DNA of 64,000 nucleotides from Actinobacillus lignieresii (GCF_900444945.1 NZ_UFRM01000001.1:1461001-1525000); one strand, 5' to 3'; counted from the stretch's first letter, positions 1 to 9,287 are shown. Translations and numbers: made by a program. The notes: generated by a model from the sequence alone, not told the origin.

Positions 1-673
1 ACAAGAACTGACCAATCTCGTGCCGGAACATCCGACGCAAACCTTAGTCACTCAAGTGATTGTTGATGCGAAAGATCCGGCTTTTGCCAAACCGAGCAAA
101 CCGATCGGACAGGTTTACTCAAAAGAAGAAGCGGAAAAACTCGCCGCTGAAAAAGGTTGGACGGTAATGGCGGACGGTCAATACTACCGCCGAGCGGTGC
201 CAAGCCCGAAACCGCAATCGGTTACCGGTATTGAAGCGGTCAAAGCGTTATTGGCACAAGATCAAATCGTGATTTGCGGCGGCGGCGGCGGCGTGCCGAG
301 TATTCGTGACGAACAAGGTAAATTACAAGGCGTTGAAGCGGTTGTGGATAAAGACCTTGCCACTGCGGTAATTTCACAACAACTGGATGCGGATTTATTT
401 ATTATCGCAACCGATGTCAAAGCGGCATGCGTAAACTTCAACAAACCGGAGCAACTACAAATTGCCAAAGCTAATCCGGCGGAATTGGAAAAACTGGCGG
501 ACGAATTTGCACCGGGTTCAATGGGACCAAAAGTACAAGCTGTGATTAACTTTGTTAAAGCAACCGGTAAAGATGCTGCAATCGGCTCACTTTCCGATAT
601 TCAAGATATTGTAGCCGGTAAAGCGGGAACTCGTGTTACCAACAGTATTTCCGGTATCGAGTTTTATAAGTAA
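1..673 (+). CDS. arcC: carbamate kinase, C-terminal part (runs off the left edge)
   Basis: Carbamate kinase makes ATP from carbamoyl phosphate in the last step of the arginine deiminase pathway, in the cytoplasm. The reading frame is open from base 2, so the true start lies before the window; about 223 residues are present of the roughly 310 usual for the family. Seen here: the glycine-rich [10 protein letters not shown] segment, a [11 protein letters not shown] stretch, and the C-terminal [12 protein letters not shown] and GTRVTN motifs of the amino-acid kinase fold. An arcA or arcB gene would be expected upstream but cannot be seen. It is followed directly by a terminator and then an insertion sequence. 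Family identity is secure. Confidence 0.93.
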   Translation, partial: QELTNLVPEHPTQTLVTQVIVDAKDPAFAKPSKPIGQVYSKEEAEKLAAEKGWTVMADGQYYRRAVPSPKPQSVTGIEAVKALLAQDQIVICGGGGGVPSIRDEQGKLQGVEAVVDKDLATAVISQQLDADLFIIATDVKAACVNFNKPEQLQIAKANPAELEKLADEFAPGSMGPKVQAVINFVKATGKDAAIGSLSDIQDIVAGKAGTRVTNSISGIEFYK

Positions 674-713
674 GCAAAAACAAGCGGTCGGATTTTACTA
701 AAATCTGCAATAT

Positions 714-743
714 CAAGGGGGCGTACCGAGTACGTCCCTTTTT
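714..743 (+). terminator. Rho-independent terminator of arcC
   Basis: A nine-pair stem (GGGGCGTAC with GTACGTCCC, one G-T pair, loop CGA) is followed by five T. It lies about 45 bases after the arcC stop codon. An uptake-signal copy (ACAAGCGGTC) sits between the stop and the stem. Confidence 0.85.
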
Positions 744-876
744 CATGCAATTGATTAGTTATTGGGAATATTCGTACCATCGTTTTCTGTGAAGTTCCGT
801 GTCTTCCGTGAATAAAATTCTATTTGCAAAAAATCGAACAAATTTAACCGCTTGTTACATAAAAAAGCCCCTACTT

Positions 877-901
877 TGATCTGACCCCAAAAAGTTAGAC
901 T
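877..901. repeat. IS right inverted repeat
   Basis: The first bases are TGATCTGACCCC. The segment matches the complement of 2272-2296 at 22 of 25 positions. It lies beyond the 3' end of orfB. Confidence 0.8.
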
Positions 902-904
902 GTT

Positions 905-1738
905 TTAATTTAAGGACTGAATTCTGTATTGTACAGGGCTCAGTCCTTTTAATTTCACTTGAATACGCTCATTGTTGTAATAATGAATGTACTCGTGAAT
1001 CACTTTCTCAAGTTGTTCGAAAGTGTCAAATCGCTTACCAAAGTAACATTCCGTTTTCAATCGCCCAAAAAAACTTTCCATTGCCCCATTATCCAAACAA
1101 TTCCCTTTTCTCGACATACTTTGTTTAATATGATGTTTTCTCAGCATTTCTTGATAGTCTGCCATCTGGTATTGCCAGCCTTGGTCGGAATGTAAAATCG
1201 GTTTAGCGTTCTTAGGCAGTTTTGCGACCGCTTGCTTTAGCATCCGCATCACTTGCTCAAAGTTCGGACTTCTTGCTAAATCATAAGCAAGAATTTCACT
1301 ATTAAATAAGTCTTTAATGGGGGATAAATAGAGCTTGCCTTCCGCACATTTAAACTCAGTGATATCCGTTACGAGCTTTTCATTTGGCGAGTCTGCGTGA
1401 AAATCCTGTTGCAATACATTCTCGGCAATTTTACCCACTTCACCTTGATAAGAACGATATTTCCTCTGCTTACATTTCCCTTTTAAATCAAGCTGTTGCA
1501 TTATCCTTTGAATACGCTTATGGTTAATCGCACCAAAAAAATCACGTAACTTTAACGTAATACGACGATAGCCATAATTGCCATCATTATCCTAATAAAT
1601 CTCAATCACTTTCTGCCTCATCACTGCATTTTTATCGATTTTAGGCGGTAAGTGATAAAAGAACGTACTACGTTTTAAACCCGTCAAAGGGAGGAGGATT
1701 TCTAAGGGAAAATCCACTCGCAACGTTTTTACGATGGC
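905..1738 (-). pseudogene. IS3-family transposase orfB with an internal amber codon
   Basis: This is the DDE integrase-type transposase half of the IS. The frame continues upstream of the last open part (905-1501) as far as the end of orfA, but is broken by TAG at 1592-1594, where the neighbouring residues read VIEIY-stop-DNDGNYGYRRI. Related transposases usually have a charged or polar residue here, so CAG to TAG is a simple explanation. The catalytic triad is still present: VTDITEF, HSDQGWQY, and AMESFFGRLKTE for the glutamate. The normal product would arise by -1 frameshifting from orfA around the run of six A at the orfA end (CAACAAAAAATG). Translation could restart at the ATG at 1501, but the protein would lack its N-terminus. 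Confidence 0.88.
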
Positions 1739-2238
1739 TGCTTTTGCCGCATTTTTTGTTGGTTGAACTCCCGCAGCTTTTTTAGGTAAGCTACCTCCGC
1801 TTCCAGCTCTAAAATACGATAACGTAAGCGTTCTTCTTCAGTTTTAGGTGGAGGAGGCATTTTCGGGTATTTCGGTTTCATTGTCGGACGACCTTTTGGT
1901 TTGGGTAATAAGCCGTTTATACCTTGTTCTTCAAAGATGTGCAACCATTGGCTAATCGAACCTGAATTAGCAATACCAAAATGAAGGGAGGCGCTTTCCG
2001 CAGAAAATTGCCCTTTTTTGACCGCTTGTATGACGGTTAATTTGAATTCGGGGGAATATTTTTGCTTCTTACCCATCACCGCTAGTCCATTGATTCCGTT
2101 GTGATTAAATTGAGCAATCCACCGAGTTAAGGTTTTCTTGGATAATTGAAAATGTCGTTGAGTGAATAAACGTTTTTTATCATTTTGGAGATAAAACTCG
2201 ATGACTTGTTGTTTGAATAGCGAGTTATATTTAGTCAT
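1729..2238 (-). CDS. IS3-family orfA (DNA-binding helix-turn-helix protein)
   Basis: The 169-residue first frame of the IS binds the element ends and is the N-terminal part of the fused transposase. It has two helix-turn-helix segments, around residues 10-60 and 65-115 (YSPEFKLTVIQAVKKG is typical of the group), and a C-terminal leucine-zipper-like segment (LRYRILELEAEVAYLKKLRE). The stop overlaps the orfB frame, which is shifted by -1 relative to orfA, as expected for programmed frameshifting. The frame is intact, and orfA alone often acts as a transposition inhibitor in this family. Confidence 0.9.
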   Translation of the reverse strand: MTKYNSLFKQQVIEFYLQNDKKRLFTQRHFQLSKKTLTRWIAQFNHNGINGLAVMGKKQKYSPEFKLTVIQAVKKGQFSAESASLHFGIANSGSISQWLHIFEEQGINGLLPKPKGRPTMKPKYPKMPPPPKTEEERLRYRILELEAEVAYLKKLREFNQQKMRQKQPS

Positions 2239-2271
2239 AAAAAAATCTGCACCTTAATCCGTTGGAGGTTT

Positions 2272-2296
2272 AGTCCAACTTTTGGGGGGCAGATCA
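2272..2296. repeat. IS left inverted repeat
   Basis: This is the partner of the repeat at 877-901 and lies upstream of orfA. Read on the minus strand it begins TGATCTGCCCCCC. The orfA promoter should lie between it and 2238. Confidence 0.8.
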
Positions 2297-2336
2297 AACC
2301 GCAAGATTTAGGGGCTTTTACTATATTCATCACTAA

Positions 2337-3755
2337 TTATTTAGCTTGCGCTTTTTTCACCCATATCGCTGAGATTGAGAACGCAACGATAAATGAAATC
2401 GCCATACCTACCGAGTACATCGCAAGGCTGTCCGGCTTAATTGAAGGCACGCCTAAGAAGCCTGCCGCACCTAATGCGATTGCTTTTACGTTAAAGAATG
2501 CGATAAACGCAGAAGCTAAGCCAGATCCTGCCATCGCAGCGATAAATGCTTGGCGGTAACGTAAGTTTACACCGAACATTGCCGGTTCTGTAATACCTAA
2601 TAATGCCGAGATACCGGACGGCACGGCTAAACCGCGTACTTTCGCATCTTTCATTGCGAACGCTACCCCTAAACACGCCGCACCTTGTGCGATGTTAGAC
2701 ATTGCAGCAATTGGGAAGATAAATGTACCGCCGGTATTCGCCATTTCCGCTAATAATTGCGTTTCTACCGCAATAAAGGTTTGGTGCATACCGGTGATTA
2801 CGATTGGTGCGTAAAAAGTACCGAAGATTGCCCCGCCGATAAAGCCTAAGCTGTCATATAACCAAGTTAAACCCGCTGAAATCGCCGAACCCGCTTCACG
2901 ACCGAACGGACCGATTACGGTAAACGCCAAGAAACCGGCGATAAATAACGACATCATAGGGGTAACTAAGTTATCCAAATAAGAAGGCACAAATTTACGG
3001 AAACCTTTTTCAAGCGTTGCCAATACCCACGCCGAAACGATAGTCGGGATAACCGTACCTTGATAGCCCACTTTTTCGATTTCTAAGCCAAGTACGTTCC
3101 AGTATTTGATATTGCCTTCCATTAAGGTTTTTGCGTAGTTCCAACCGTCCGCTAATGCAGGGTGAACTAACAGCATACCGAGCGCCGCACCTAGGAACGG
3201 GTTACCGCCGAATTTACGCGTTGCGGAGAAACCGAGTAACACCGGTAAGAAGACAAACGGTGCGTTTGCAATCGTATTGATAAAATCAATCAGATCCGCA
3301 AATTGCGGATATTTACTTGCAACCGACTCACCTTCCCAGAAGAAACCGACCGAAGTCAGCATCGAGTGGATACCCATCAGCAAACCGCCTGCCACGATAG
3401 CAGGAATGATCGGCACGAAAATATCCGCTAAGCCTTTCACTAAACGTTGTAATAAGGGTTGGTTTGCCGCACCTGCCGCCGCCACTTCGGAAGTGCTCAT
3501 ATCGCCGATACCCATTTGTTTTTGCATTTCGGCGTGTACTTTATTTACCGTACCGGAACCGAAAATAATTTGGTATTGACCGCTGGTTGAGAATTGACCT
3601 TTAACGCCTTCGATATTCTCAATCGCTTGTTTATCCACTTTTGCCTCGTCCGCAAGCGTTAAACGCAAACGTGTCGCACAGTGCGCAAGCGTGGTAATGT
3701 TTTCTTTGCCACCGAGCTTAGCAATCGTTTGCTCGGCAATTTTAGGGAAGTTCAT
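2337..3755 (-). CDS. scrA: PTS sugar permease EIIBC, sucrose type
   Basis: The 472-residue inner-membrane protein imports and phosphorylates a disaccharide. Residues 1-90 form the EIIB domain with the phosphorylated cysteine at about position 26 (AHCATRLRL). The EIIC membrane domain follows from about residue 105, with YQGTVIPTIVSAW and GITEPAMFGVNLRYR typical of the sucrose/trehalose/beta-glucoside group. There is no EIIA domain, so it should use EIIA-Glc (crr at 8635). Sucrose is the best guess; trehalose cannot be excluded. No hydrolase or regulator gene lies beside it: downstream is the IS and upstream is thiQ. Two LacI-type operators lie 48-93 bases before the start. Confidence 0.82.
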   Translation of the reverse strand: MNFPKIAEQTIAKLGGKENITTLAHCATRLRLTLADEAKVDKQAIENIEGVKGQFSTSGQYQIIFGSGTVNKVHAEMQKQMGIGDMSTSEVAAAGAANQPLLQRLVKGLADIFVPIIPAIVAGGLLMGIHSMLTSVGFFWEGESVASKYPQFADLIDFINTIANAPFVFLPVLLGFSATRKFGGNPFLGAALGMLLVHPALADGWNYAKTLMEGNIKYWNVLGLEIEKVGYQGTVIPTIVSAWVLATLEKGFRKFVPSYLDNLVTPMMSLFIAGFLAFTVIGPFGREAGSAISAGLTWLYDSLGFIGGAIFGTFYAPIVITGMHQTFIAVETQLLAEMANTGGTFIFPIAAMSNIAQGAACLGVAFAMKDAKVRGLAVPSGISALLGITEPAMFGVNLRYRQAFIAAMAGSGLASAFIAFFNVKAIALGAAGFLGVPSIKPDSLAMYSVGMAISFIVAFSISAIWVKKAQAK

Positions 3756-3802
3756 AGTTTGCCACCTATTTTTATATAAAAAATTAAATGCACTTATTCT
3801 AA

Positions 3803-3816
3803 CTAAAACGGTTTAG
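3803..3816. promoter_or_regulatory. LacI-family-type operator 1 upstream of scrA
   Basis: CTAAAACGGTTTAG is a near-perfect palindrome centred on CG, the form typical of LacI/ScrR-type repressors. Its centre is 32 bases from that of the second operator, about three helical turns. Confidence 0.7.
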
Positions 3817-3834
3817 CTAAAACAGAAAATTTTG

Positions 3835-3848
3835 CTAAAACGTTTTAG
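3835..3848. promoter_or_regulatory. LacI-family-type operator 2 upstream of scrA
   Basis: CTAAAACGTTTTAG is a perfect 14-base palindrome with the central CG typical of LacI-family sites, and shares its left half with operator 1. The regulator gene is not in the window. Confidence 0.75.
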
Positions 3849-3943
3849 TTTTGTCGATTAGATCACAATTTTAGTAAATTCAGCCCTTTGCATAGTATAA
3901 AATACATACAGAAAATAATGAATTAAGTAAAAAGTAAAATCAG

Positions 3944-4588
3944 TTAGACAATTAATTTATCCGTTAAAACTTTTCCGTTTTCAATCGTCAAAATACGATC
4001 AAATAACGATTTACTTTCTTCAAATTGGTGAGTGACCATCAATAAGGTTAAATTTTGTTGTCGGCAAATCTTTGCCACTAACTCTTGCAGTTCGTTTCTA
4101 CGTTTTGGATCCAGTGCCGAAAACGGCTCGTCGAGCAGTAAAATCGGTTGCTTGCGTAATAAGGTTCTTGCCAATGCCACCCGCTGTTTTTGTCCGCCGG
4201 AAAGCTGATCCGCTCGTCTATTCAGTAAATCGGCAATCCCCATCTGTTCGGCAATTTGTCGAACCTGTGTTTTTTGATCCTTATTAAGTTTTAAACTCGG
4301 AATTAACGCCAATCCGATATTCTGCTCGACAGTTAAATGCGGAAACACGTTATTATCCTGAAACAACATTGATACCGGGCGTTCCGCCACTTCCGTTGCG
4401 GTATGGTTGCAAGCATTCAGCCAAATTTGACCACTTGTCGGTATTTCAAATCCGGCAATCAAATTTAATAAAGTGCTTTTGCCCGCACCGCTTTCCCCGA
4501 CAATCGCCACACGTTGTCCTTGCGGCACTTCTAATACAAAGTGCATCGGAGTTTGTTCATAATCAAAACGAACATTCAAGCGAATCAT
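3944..4588 (-). CDS. thiQ: thiamine ABC transporter, ATP-binding protein
   Basis: This 214-residue ATPase drives uptake of thiamine (or its phosphates) with ThiP. Visible motifs: Walker [13 protein letters not shown], signature [15 protein letters not shown], Walker [14 protein letters not shown], and the H-loop VTHQFEE. The longer open frame extends into thiP; I chose the ATG at 4588 because it forms the usual ATGA overlap with the thiP stop and gives the family length. The two genes are therefore translationally coupled. The substrate is inferred from similarity to ThiQ and from its ThiP neighbour. Confidence 0.9.
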   Translation of the reverse strand: MIRLNVRFDYEQTPMHFVLEVPQGQRVAIVGESGAGKSTLLNLIAGFEIPTSGQIWLNACNHTATEVAERPVSMLFQDNNVFPHLTVEQNIGLALIPSLKLNKDQKTQVRQIAEQMGIADLLNRRADQLSGGQKQRVALARTLLRKQPILLLDEPFSALDPKRRNELQELVAKICRQQNLTLLMVTHQFEESKSLFDRILTIENGKVLTDKLIV

Positions 4589-6210
4589 TTGATTTTCTCT
4601 TTCTGTGCTATAAATAAAAACGGCAATAATGTGAATAGCATCAATACTAAAGCGGTTACCGCCGCATCTTCGGTTCGGTAGCTCCCTAGCTGTTGATATA
4701 ACAAATAAGGCAGCGAACTGAAATCCGGGCCGCCGAAAAAAGCAATCACTGCGAAGCTGCCCAAACTGGAAGATATCGCTAAAGCAAACGCACTGACAAG
4801 CGGTCTGATTAAGTAATTTTTTTCCACAATCCACCAACGGCGGAATCCGCTCAACCCTAAACTACGCGCTAATTTATCTTGTGCGGTAAGCGAATGCCAC
4901 ATCGCGGCAAAAATAAGGCGATAAATATAGGGTAATAAGGTTAAACCGTTACAAATCCCGACTAACCATAATAAATGCGATGTGCTTAATTCAACATCCA
5001 TCAATAATAGGAATAAACCGACCGCTAATAGAAATACCGGTAAAATCAAAGGATAAGTCGCAACACCGTTCAAAATACCGTATTGCCATTTTTGATGTTT
5101 AAATGCCAATTGTCTGGTTTCCAAGGCTAGTAAATAGGCAATAAATAACACCGAACAAGAGGCAATCAGACTGAGTAAGAATGAAAACCAAGCGGCTTCC
5201 CATAACGCCGAATTTAGCAATCGCTCACTGAAATTGGAAACGGAAATACCGGACCAAACCACACTGGCAAGCGGTAAAATAATCAATAAACTTTGCAACA
5301 GCAGTACGATTTGTAATCCTTTCTTTTGCCACCCCAGCGGTTTGGGCTTCCAAATCATATCCACTACCGGCGTATATTGTTTGGCGTTGTTAAAGGCATA
5401 CTTGGCGGTAAAGTCCATTAGCAGTTGCAACAAGATACCTACCGCTAATTGAACCATAATCAATATAACCGCTTTTGCAAAATCAAACTCAAAAGTCACC
5501 GCTTGATAGATAGCGACTTCCAATGTGCTGTATTTCGGACTACCGCCTAACATTAGCACGATAGGGAAACTGGTAAAACAAATTAAAAAGACGTTTGCAA
5601 AAGCATAGGGTAAAGTCCCGCTTAACATCGGTAATTCGACGATCTTAAAATAAGACCAGCCTTTCAGATTCATTTGTGCGGCTAAACGATGTTGGCTGCT
5701 TGGAATAAGAGTTAAACTCTCCACACAATATTTTGTCACTAACGGCACATTAAAAAAAACATGGGCGAGCAAAATGCCTTGTAAACCATACAGTTGAAAT
5801 TGCCACTCAATACCCAACCATTTTAGAAATGCCGCCATCCATCCCGAATTTCCCCAAAATCCGATTAATGCGAAAATAACCACAAGCGAAGGTAACGCCC
5901 AAACAAAGGAAAGAATTTTATACAGATAAGATTTTCCGATAAAGTCCAAATAAAAAAACGCTCTGGCTAATAAAACGCCTAACATACAGGTAAGAACCGC
6001 CGATAATCCGGCCTGTAAAAAACTATATTTTAAAATCGGTAATACATCGGAAACACTCCACATACTGTCGTCTTGTCGATGTGCCATTAATGCAAACAGG
6101 CTCATGGCATAAATCGCAACAATCGCGAGATACACCAACCAAGCACTACATTTGGATAAGGAACGAGACGGATTTTCCTTTGCCGTAAACGGATGAATAA
6201 TTTTTAACAT
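4585..6210 (-). CDS. thiP: thiamine ABC transporter, permease
   Basis: A 541-residue inner-membrane permease with two halves of about six membrane segments each, like other ThiP/AfuB-type double permeases. The family is about 535 residues, so it is full length. EAA-like loops are visible in both halves (around [18 protein letters not shown] and [17 protein letters not shown]). It overlaps thiQ by four bases. The periplasmic binding protein gene thiB, which precedes thiP in H. influenzae and E. coli, is missing here; ptsH lies on the other strand instead. No TPP riboswitch motif was seen upstream. Confidence 0.9.
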   Translation of the reverse strand: MLKIIHPFTAKENPSRSLSKCSAWLVYLAIVAIYAMSLFALMAHRQDDSMWSVSDVLPILKYSFLQAGLSAVLTCMLGVLLARAFFYLDFIGKSYLYKILSFVWALPSLVVIFALIGFWGNSGWMAAFLKWLGIEWQFQLYGLQGILLAHVFFNVPLVTKYCVESLTLIPSSQHRLAAQMNLKGWSYFKIVELPMLSGTLPYAFANVFLICFTSFPIVLMLGGSPKYSTLEVAIYQAVTFEFDFAKAVILIMVQLAVGILLQLLMDFTAKYAFNNAKQYTPVVDMIWKPKPLGWQKKGLQIVLLLQSLLIILPLASVVWSGISVSNFSERLLNSALWEAAWFSFLLSLIASCSVLFIAYLLALETRQLAFKHQKWQYGILNGVATYPLILPVFLLAVGLFLLLMDVELSTSHLLWLVGICNGLTLLPYIYRLIFAAMWHSLTAQDKLARSLGLSGFRRWWIVEKNYLIRPLVSAFALAISSSLGSFAVIAFFGGPDFSSLPYLLYQQLGSYRTEDAAVTALVLMLFTLLPFLFIAQKEKIK

Positions 6211-6248
6211 GTTCTCAACTATTTTTTACGCAATCGTTTAATTAGCGC

Positions 6249-6287
6249 TTATTTCCCGAAATTGACGTGAGGCAAAATTCACTCCTT
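6249..6287 (-). other. possible 8-codon leader peptide upstream of thiP
   Basis: A strong ribosome site AAGGAG (6282-6287) lies six bases before a TTG that opens an eight-codon frame (MPHVNFGK, stop at 6249-6251). It ends 38 bases before the thiP ATG. It may be a leader peptide, the remnant of a lost thiB start, or chance. Confidence 0.3.
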
Positions 6288-6446
6288 TTGATTAATTAAT
6301 ACGCGTATATTTAATATTTATCAAAAGATTTTCAGGTTTTAAGCGTGTTTTTAGATCTTTTTTGTAGTAAAGTTAGCACAAATAGTAATGGGTTTTAATT
6401 ACTTAAACCGATTTTTTTCACTTTAAAAATTTAAGAGGAATCTTAT

Positions 6447-6704
6447 ATGTACTCAAAAGACGTTGTTATTACTGCACCTAACGGTTTACATACTCGCCCT
6501 GCAGCAGAGTTCGTTAAAGCGGCTAAAGGTTTTGCATCGGATATTACGGTAACTTCCGGCGGTAAAAGCTCAAGTGCGAAAAGTCTGTTTAAACTCCAAA
6601 CATTAGGTTTAACGCAAGGTACGACAATCACTATTTCTGCAGAAGGTGAAGACGAGCAAAAAGCGGTTGATTTCTTGGTGGATTTAATTCCTACTTTAGA
6701 ATAA
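6447..6704 (+). CDS. ptsH: phosphocarrier protein HPr
   Basis: HPr carries phosphate from enzyme I to the sugar-specific EIIA proteins in the cytoplasm. The 85-residue protein is the normal length, with the active histidine at residue 15 ([10 protein letters not shown]) and the Ser46 region ([16 protein letters not shown]). It is preceded by AAGAGGAATC as ribosome site. It is first in ptsH-ptsI-crr. An unusually structured 124-base gap follows it. Confidence 0.97.
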   Translation: MYSKDVVITAPNGLHTRPAAEFVKAAKGFASDITVTSGGKSSSAKSLFKLQTLGLTQGTTITISAEGEDEQKAVDFLVDLIPTLE

Positions 6705-6737
6705 TTTCTTTCCGTTTCTTATTATGTTGTAAAGCAG

Positions 6738-6779
6738 CCCTATTGCCTTTCCTATTAAAAAAATAGGGATGGAATAGGG
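6738..6779 (+). other. two-tier hairpin between ptsH and ptsI
   Basis: CCCTATT (6738-6744) pairs with AATAGGG (6773-6779), and inside it CCTATT (6751-6756) pairs with AATAGG (6762-6767) around an A-rich loop. No T run follows, so it is not a standard terminator. It may protect or process the ptsH message. Confidence 0.6.
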
Positions 6780-6828
6780 TTGTATTGTGCTATATGAGCA
6801 TTTAATCACTTTTAGACAAGGACATATT

Positions 6829-8550
6829 ATGATTACAGGTATTGCAGCTTCTCCGGGTGTCGTGTTTGGTAAAGCGCTCGTATTAAAAGAAGAACCTATT
6901 GTACTTAATACCCAAAAAATCACAGCGGATCAAATTGAAGCTGAAAAAGCCAAATTCTTTGCCGGTCGTGAAAAAGCGGCGGCACAATTGACTGCGATTA
7001 AAGAGAAAGCCAGACGCACGCTCGGCGAGGAAAAAGAAGCGATCTTTGAAGGTCATTTAATGATCTTGGAAGACGAAGAACTTGAAGAAGAAATTCTCGG
7101 TTATATTGCGGATAATCTCGTTACCGCCGATGTTGCGGCAAGTAAAGTTATCGATATGCAAGCGTCGATGTTAGCGGAAATTGATGACGAATACTTGAAA
7201 GAACGTGCAGGCGATATTCGTGATATCGGTAACCGTTTATTACGTAATATTTTAAATATGCACATCATCGACTTAGGTGATATTCAAGAAGAAGTCATTT
7301 TAGTCGCTTACGACTTAACGCCTTCCGAAACCGCACAGTTAAACTTAGATAAAGTGTTAGGTTTTATTACCGATATCGGCGGTCGTACTTCTCATACTTC
7401 AATTATGGCTCGCTCGTTAGAGCTTCCTGCCATCGTCGGTACAAACGATATTACCGCTCGTGTTAAAACCGGCGACACGTTAATTTTAGATGCGGTAAAC
7501 AACCAAATTCATATTAATCCGTCCGAAGAAGCACTTGCCGAATTTAAAGCGGTTCAAGAACGTGTCGAAGCTGAAAAAGCGGAACTTGCCAAATTAAAAG
7601 ATTTACCGGCGGAAACCTTAGACGGTCATCGTATCGAAGTTGCGGGTAACATCGGCACTATTCGTGATGTGGACGGCGTCTTACGTAACGGCGGCGAATC
7701 GGTCGGTTTATACCGTACCGAATTCTTATTTATGGATCGTAGCGAATTACCGAGCGAAGAAGAGCAATTCCAAGCGTATAAAGAAATCGTTGAAGCGATG
7801 GACGGTAAACAAGTTGTATTACGTACCATGGATATCGGCGGCGACAAAGAATTACCGTACTTAAACCTACCGAAAGAGATGAATCCGTTCTTAGGCTGGC
7901 GTGCGGTGCGTATCGGTTTAACCCGTCGTGAAATCTTAGATACGCAATTACGTGCGGTATTACGTGCTTCGGCATTCGGTAAATTGGCGGTAATGTTCCC
8001 GATGATTATCTCGGTTGAAGAGATTCGCGAATTAAAAGCGATCGTTTCCGGACTTAAAGAACAGCTCCGTGCGGAAGGCAAAGCATTCGATGAGAACCTA
8101 CAATTAGGCATCATGGTTGAAACGCCGTCTGCAGCGGTAAATGCTCGCCACCTAGCGAAAGAAGCGGACTTTTTCAGTATCGGTACGAACGACTTAACTC
8201 AATATACCCTAGCGGTTGATCGCGGTAATGAGATTATTGCGCATTTATATAATCCGTTAAGTCCATCAGTATTGAACTTAATCAAACAAGTGATTGACGC
8301 CTCACATGCCGAAGGTAAATGGACCGGTATGTGCGGTGAGTTGGCCGGTGACGTTCGTGCAACCGCATTATTACTCGGTATGGGCTTAGACGAGTTCAGT
8401 ATGAGTGCGATTTCCGTCCCTCACGTGAAAAGACTTGCTCGCTCGATTAATTATGCCGATGCGAAAGCATTAGCGGATGAAGCTTTAGCACAACCGACGG
8501 CTGCGGATATTGAAAAGCTGGTCAATGATTTTTACGCTAAACTGAACTAA
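6829..8550 (+). CDS. ptsI: PTS enzyme I (PEP-protein phosphotransferase)
   Basis: Enzyme I takes phosphate from phosphoenolpyruvate and passes it to HPr. The protein has 573 residues, against 575 in E. coli. The phosphorylated histidine falls at residue 189 ([12 protein letters not shown]), exactly as in E. coli, and the C-terminal PEP-binding domain shows [14 protein letters not shown] and [11 protein letters not shown] chose the ATG at 6829 over an earlier in-frame start at 6787 because it follows AAGGACA and begins with the conserved ITGIAASPG. Confidence 0.97.
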   Translation: MITGIAASPGVVFGKALVLKEEPIVLNTQKITADQIEAEKAKFFAGREKAAAQLTAIKEKARRTLGEEKEAIFEGHLMILEDEELEEEILGYIADNLVTADVAASKVIDMQASMLAEIDDEYLKERAGDIRDIGNRLLRNILNMHIIDLGDIQEEVILVAYDLTPSETAQLNLDKVLGFITDIGGRTSHTSIMARSLELPAIVGTNDITARVKTGDTLILDAVNNQIHINPSEEALAEFKAVQERVEAEKAELAKLKDLPAETLDGHRIEVAGNIGTIRDVDGVLRNGGESVGLYRTEFLFMDRSELPSEEEQFQAYKEIVEAMDGKQVVLRTMDIGGDKELPYLNLPKEMNPFLGWRAVRIGLTRREILDTQLRAVLRASAFGKLAVMFPMIISVEEIRELKAIVSGLKEQLRAEGKAFDENLQLGIMVETPSAAVNARHLAKEADFFSIGTNDLTQYTLAVDRGNEIIAHLYNPLSPSVLNLIKQVIDASHAEGKWTGMCGELAGDVRATALLLGMGLDEFSMSAISVPHVKRLARSINYADAKALADEALAQPTAADIEKLVNDFYAKLN

Positions 8551-8634
8551 TTTTCAATAAATGGCATACAAAGACAAGATTCTCGTATAGAATGTACGGG
8601 TATTTTGTCTATTATTAAAATAACGGAGATTTCT

Positions 8635-9135
8635 ATGGGCTTTTTCGACAAATTATTCGGCTCAAAACAAGCAGCCGCAAAAGAGGTTAAAGTATATTCT
8701 CCTCTTTCAGGTGAAATCGTAAACATCGAAGACGTACCGGACGTGGTATTCTCAGAAAAAATCGTAGGTGACGGTGTTGCTATTCGTCCGAATTCAGATA
8801 CCATCGTTGCACCGGTAAACGGTACAATCGGTAAAATCTTTGAAACCAATCACGCATTTTCAATCGAATCGGAAGAAGGTGTTGAATTATTCGTTCACTT
8901 CGGGATTGATACGGTTGAATTAAAAGGTGAAGGCTTCACACGTGTGGCGCAAGAAGGTCAATCGGTAAAAGTCGGCGATCCGATTATTAAATTTGACTTG
9001 GAATTACTTGAAGGCAAAGCTAAATCGGTACTGACACCGGTCGTAATTTCCAATATGGATGAAATCAGCAATTTAGATAAAAAAGTCGGTCAAGTTGTTG
9101 CCGGCGAAAGTGTTGTATTAACCTTAACCAAATAA
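8635..9135 (+). CDS. crr: glucose-specific EIIA component
   Basis: EIIA-Glc passes phosphate to IIBC proteins, and in enteric bacteria controls adenylate cyclase and non-PTS permeases. The 166 residues contain the two active-site histidines at about 73 (FETNHAFSI) and 88 (LFVHFGIDTVELKG), the same 15-residue spacing as E. coli His75/His90. The start at 8635 follows ACGGAGAT; an upstream in-frame start was rejected. It is the likely phosphate donor for ScrA in this window. Last gene of the pts operon. Confidence 0.96.
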   Translation: MGFFDKLFGSKQAAAKEVKVYSPLSGEIVNIEDVPDVVFSEKIVGDGVAIRPNSDTIVAPVNGTIGKIFETNHAFSIESEEGVELFVHFGIDTVELKGEGFTRVAQEGQSVKVGDPIIKFDLELLEGKAKSVLTPVVISNMDEISNLDKKVGQVVAGESVVLTLTK

Positions 9136-9158
9136 TTTCATTCAACAAAGAAAAGCAT

Positions 9159-9188
9159 ATGCCACGGTACTATATCGTGGCATTTTTG
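9159..9188 (+). terminator. Rho-independent terminator of ptsHI-crr
   Basis: An eight-pair stem (ATGCCACG with CGTGGCAT) is followed by a T run, 23 bases after the crr stop codon. Confidence 0.85.
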
Positions 9189-9251
9189 TTTGCTAATTTT
9201 ATTTAGTTATAGCGAAAAAATAAGCAAACGGGTACAATAAACCGAATTTGT

Positions 9252-9287
9252 GCGTAAAGGGATTCCTCTTTACGCTTTTATTTTTAA
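9252..9287 (+). terminator. second terminator-like hairpin, 32 bases before miaB
   Basis: GCGTAAAG pairs with CTTTACGC and is followed by TTTTATTTTT. A possible -10 box TACAAT lies just upstream (about 9233), so this could end a short leader RNA that controls miaB. It could also simply back up the crr terminator. Confidence 0.65.

Larger units (their letters stand above)
877..2296 (-). mobile_element. IS3-family (IS150-group) insertion sequence
   Basis: The element is about 1.42 kb and is bounded by imperfect 25-base inverted repeats at 877-901 and 2272-2296; 22 of 25 positions match, and both begin TGATCTG when read inward. Inside are orfA and orfB on the minus strand in the arrangement of the IS3 family. 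I see no direct target duplication next to the ends. Eleven-base arms AAAAGCCCCTA (863-873) and their complement (2309-2319) flank it, which suggests insertion into the loop of a terminator. OrfB carries an in-frame stop codon, so this copy is probably inactive. Confidence 0.9.

Noticed and set aside
785..815. Imperfect direct repeat TTCCGTG...TTCCGTG between arcC and the IS
   Set aside because: Only two short copies; no link to the IS ends or to any regulator could be shown.
4589..4837. N-terminal extension of thiQ by 83 residues
   Set aside because: The extension lies in another frame of thiP and is rich in unlikely residues; the ATGA overlap start gives the family length.
6267..6282. CRP-like GTGA...TCAC pair upstream of thiP and ptsH
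   Set aside because: The half sites are eight bases apart instead of six, so it does not fit the CRP consensus.
6211..6446. Search for a TPP riboswitch upstream of thiP
   Set aside because: The conserved CTGAGA-type thi-box elements were not found.
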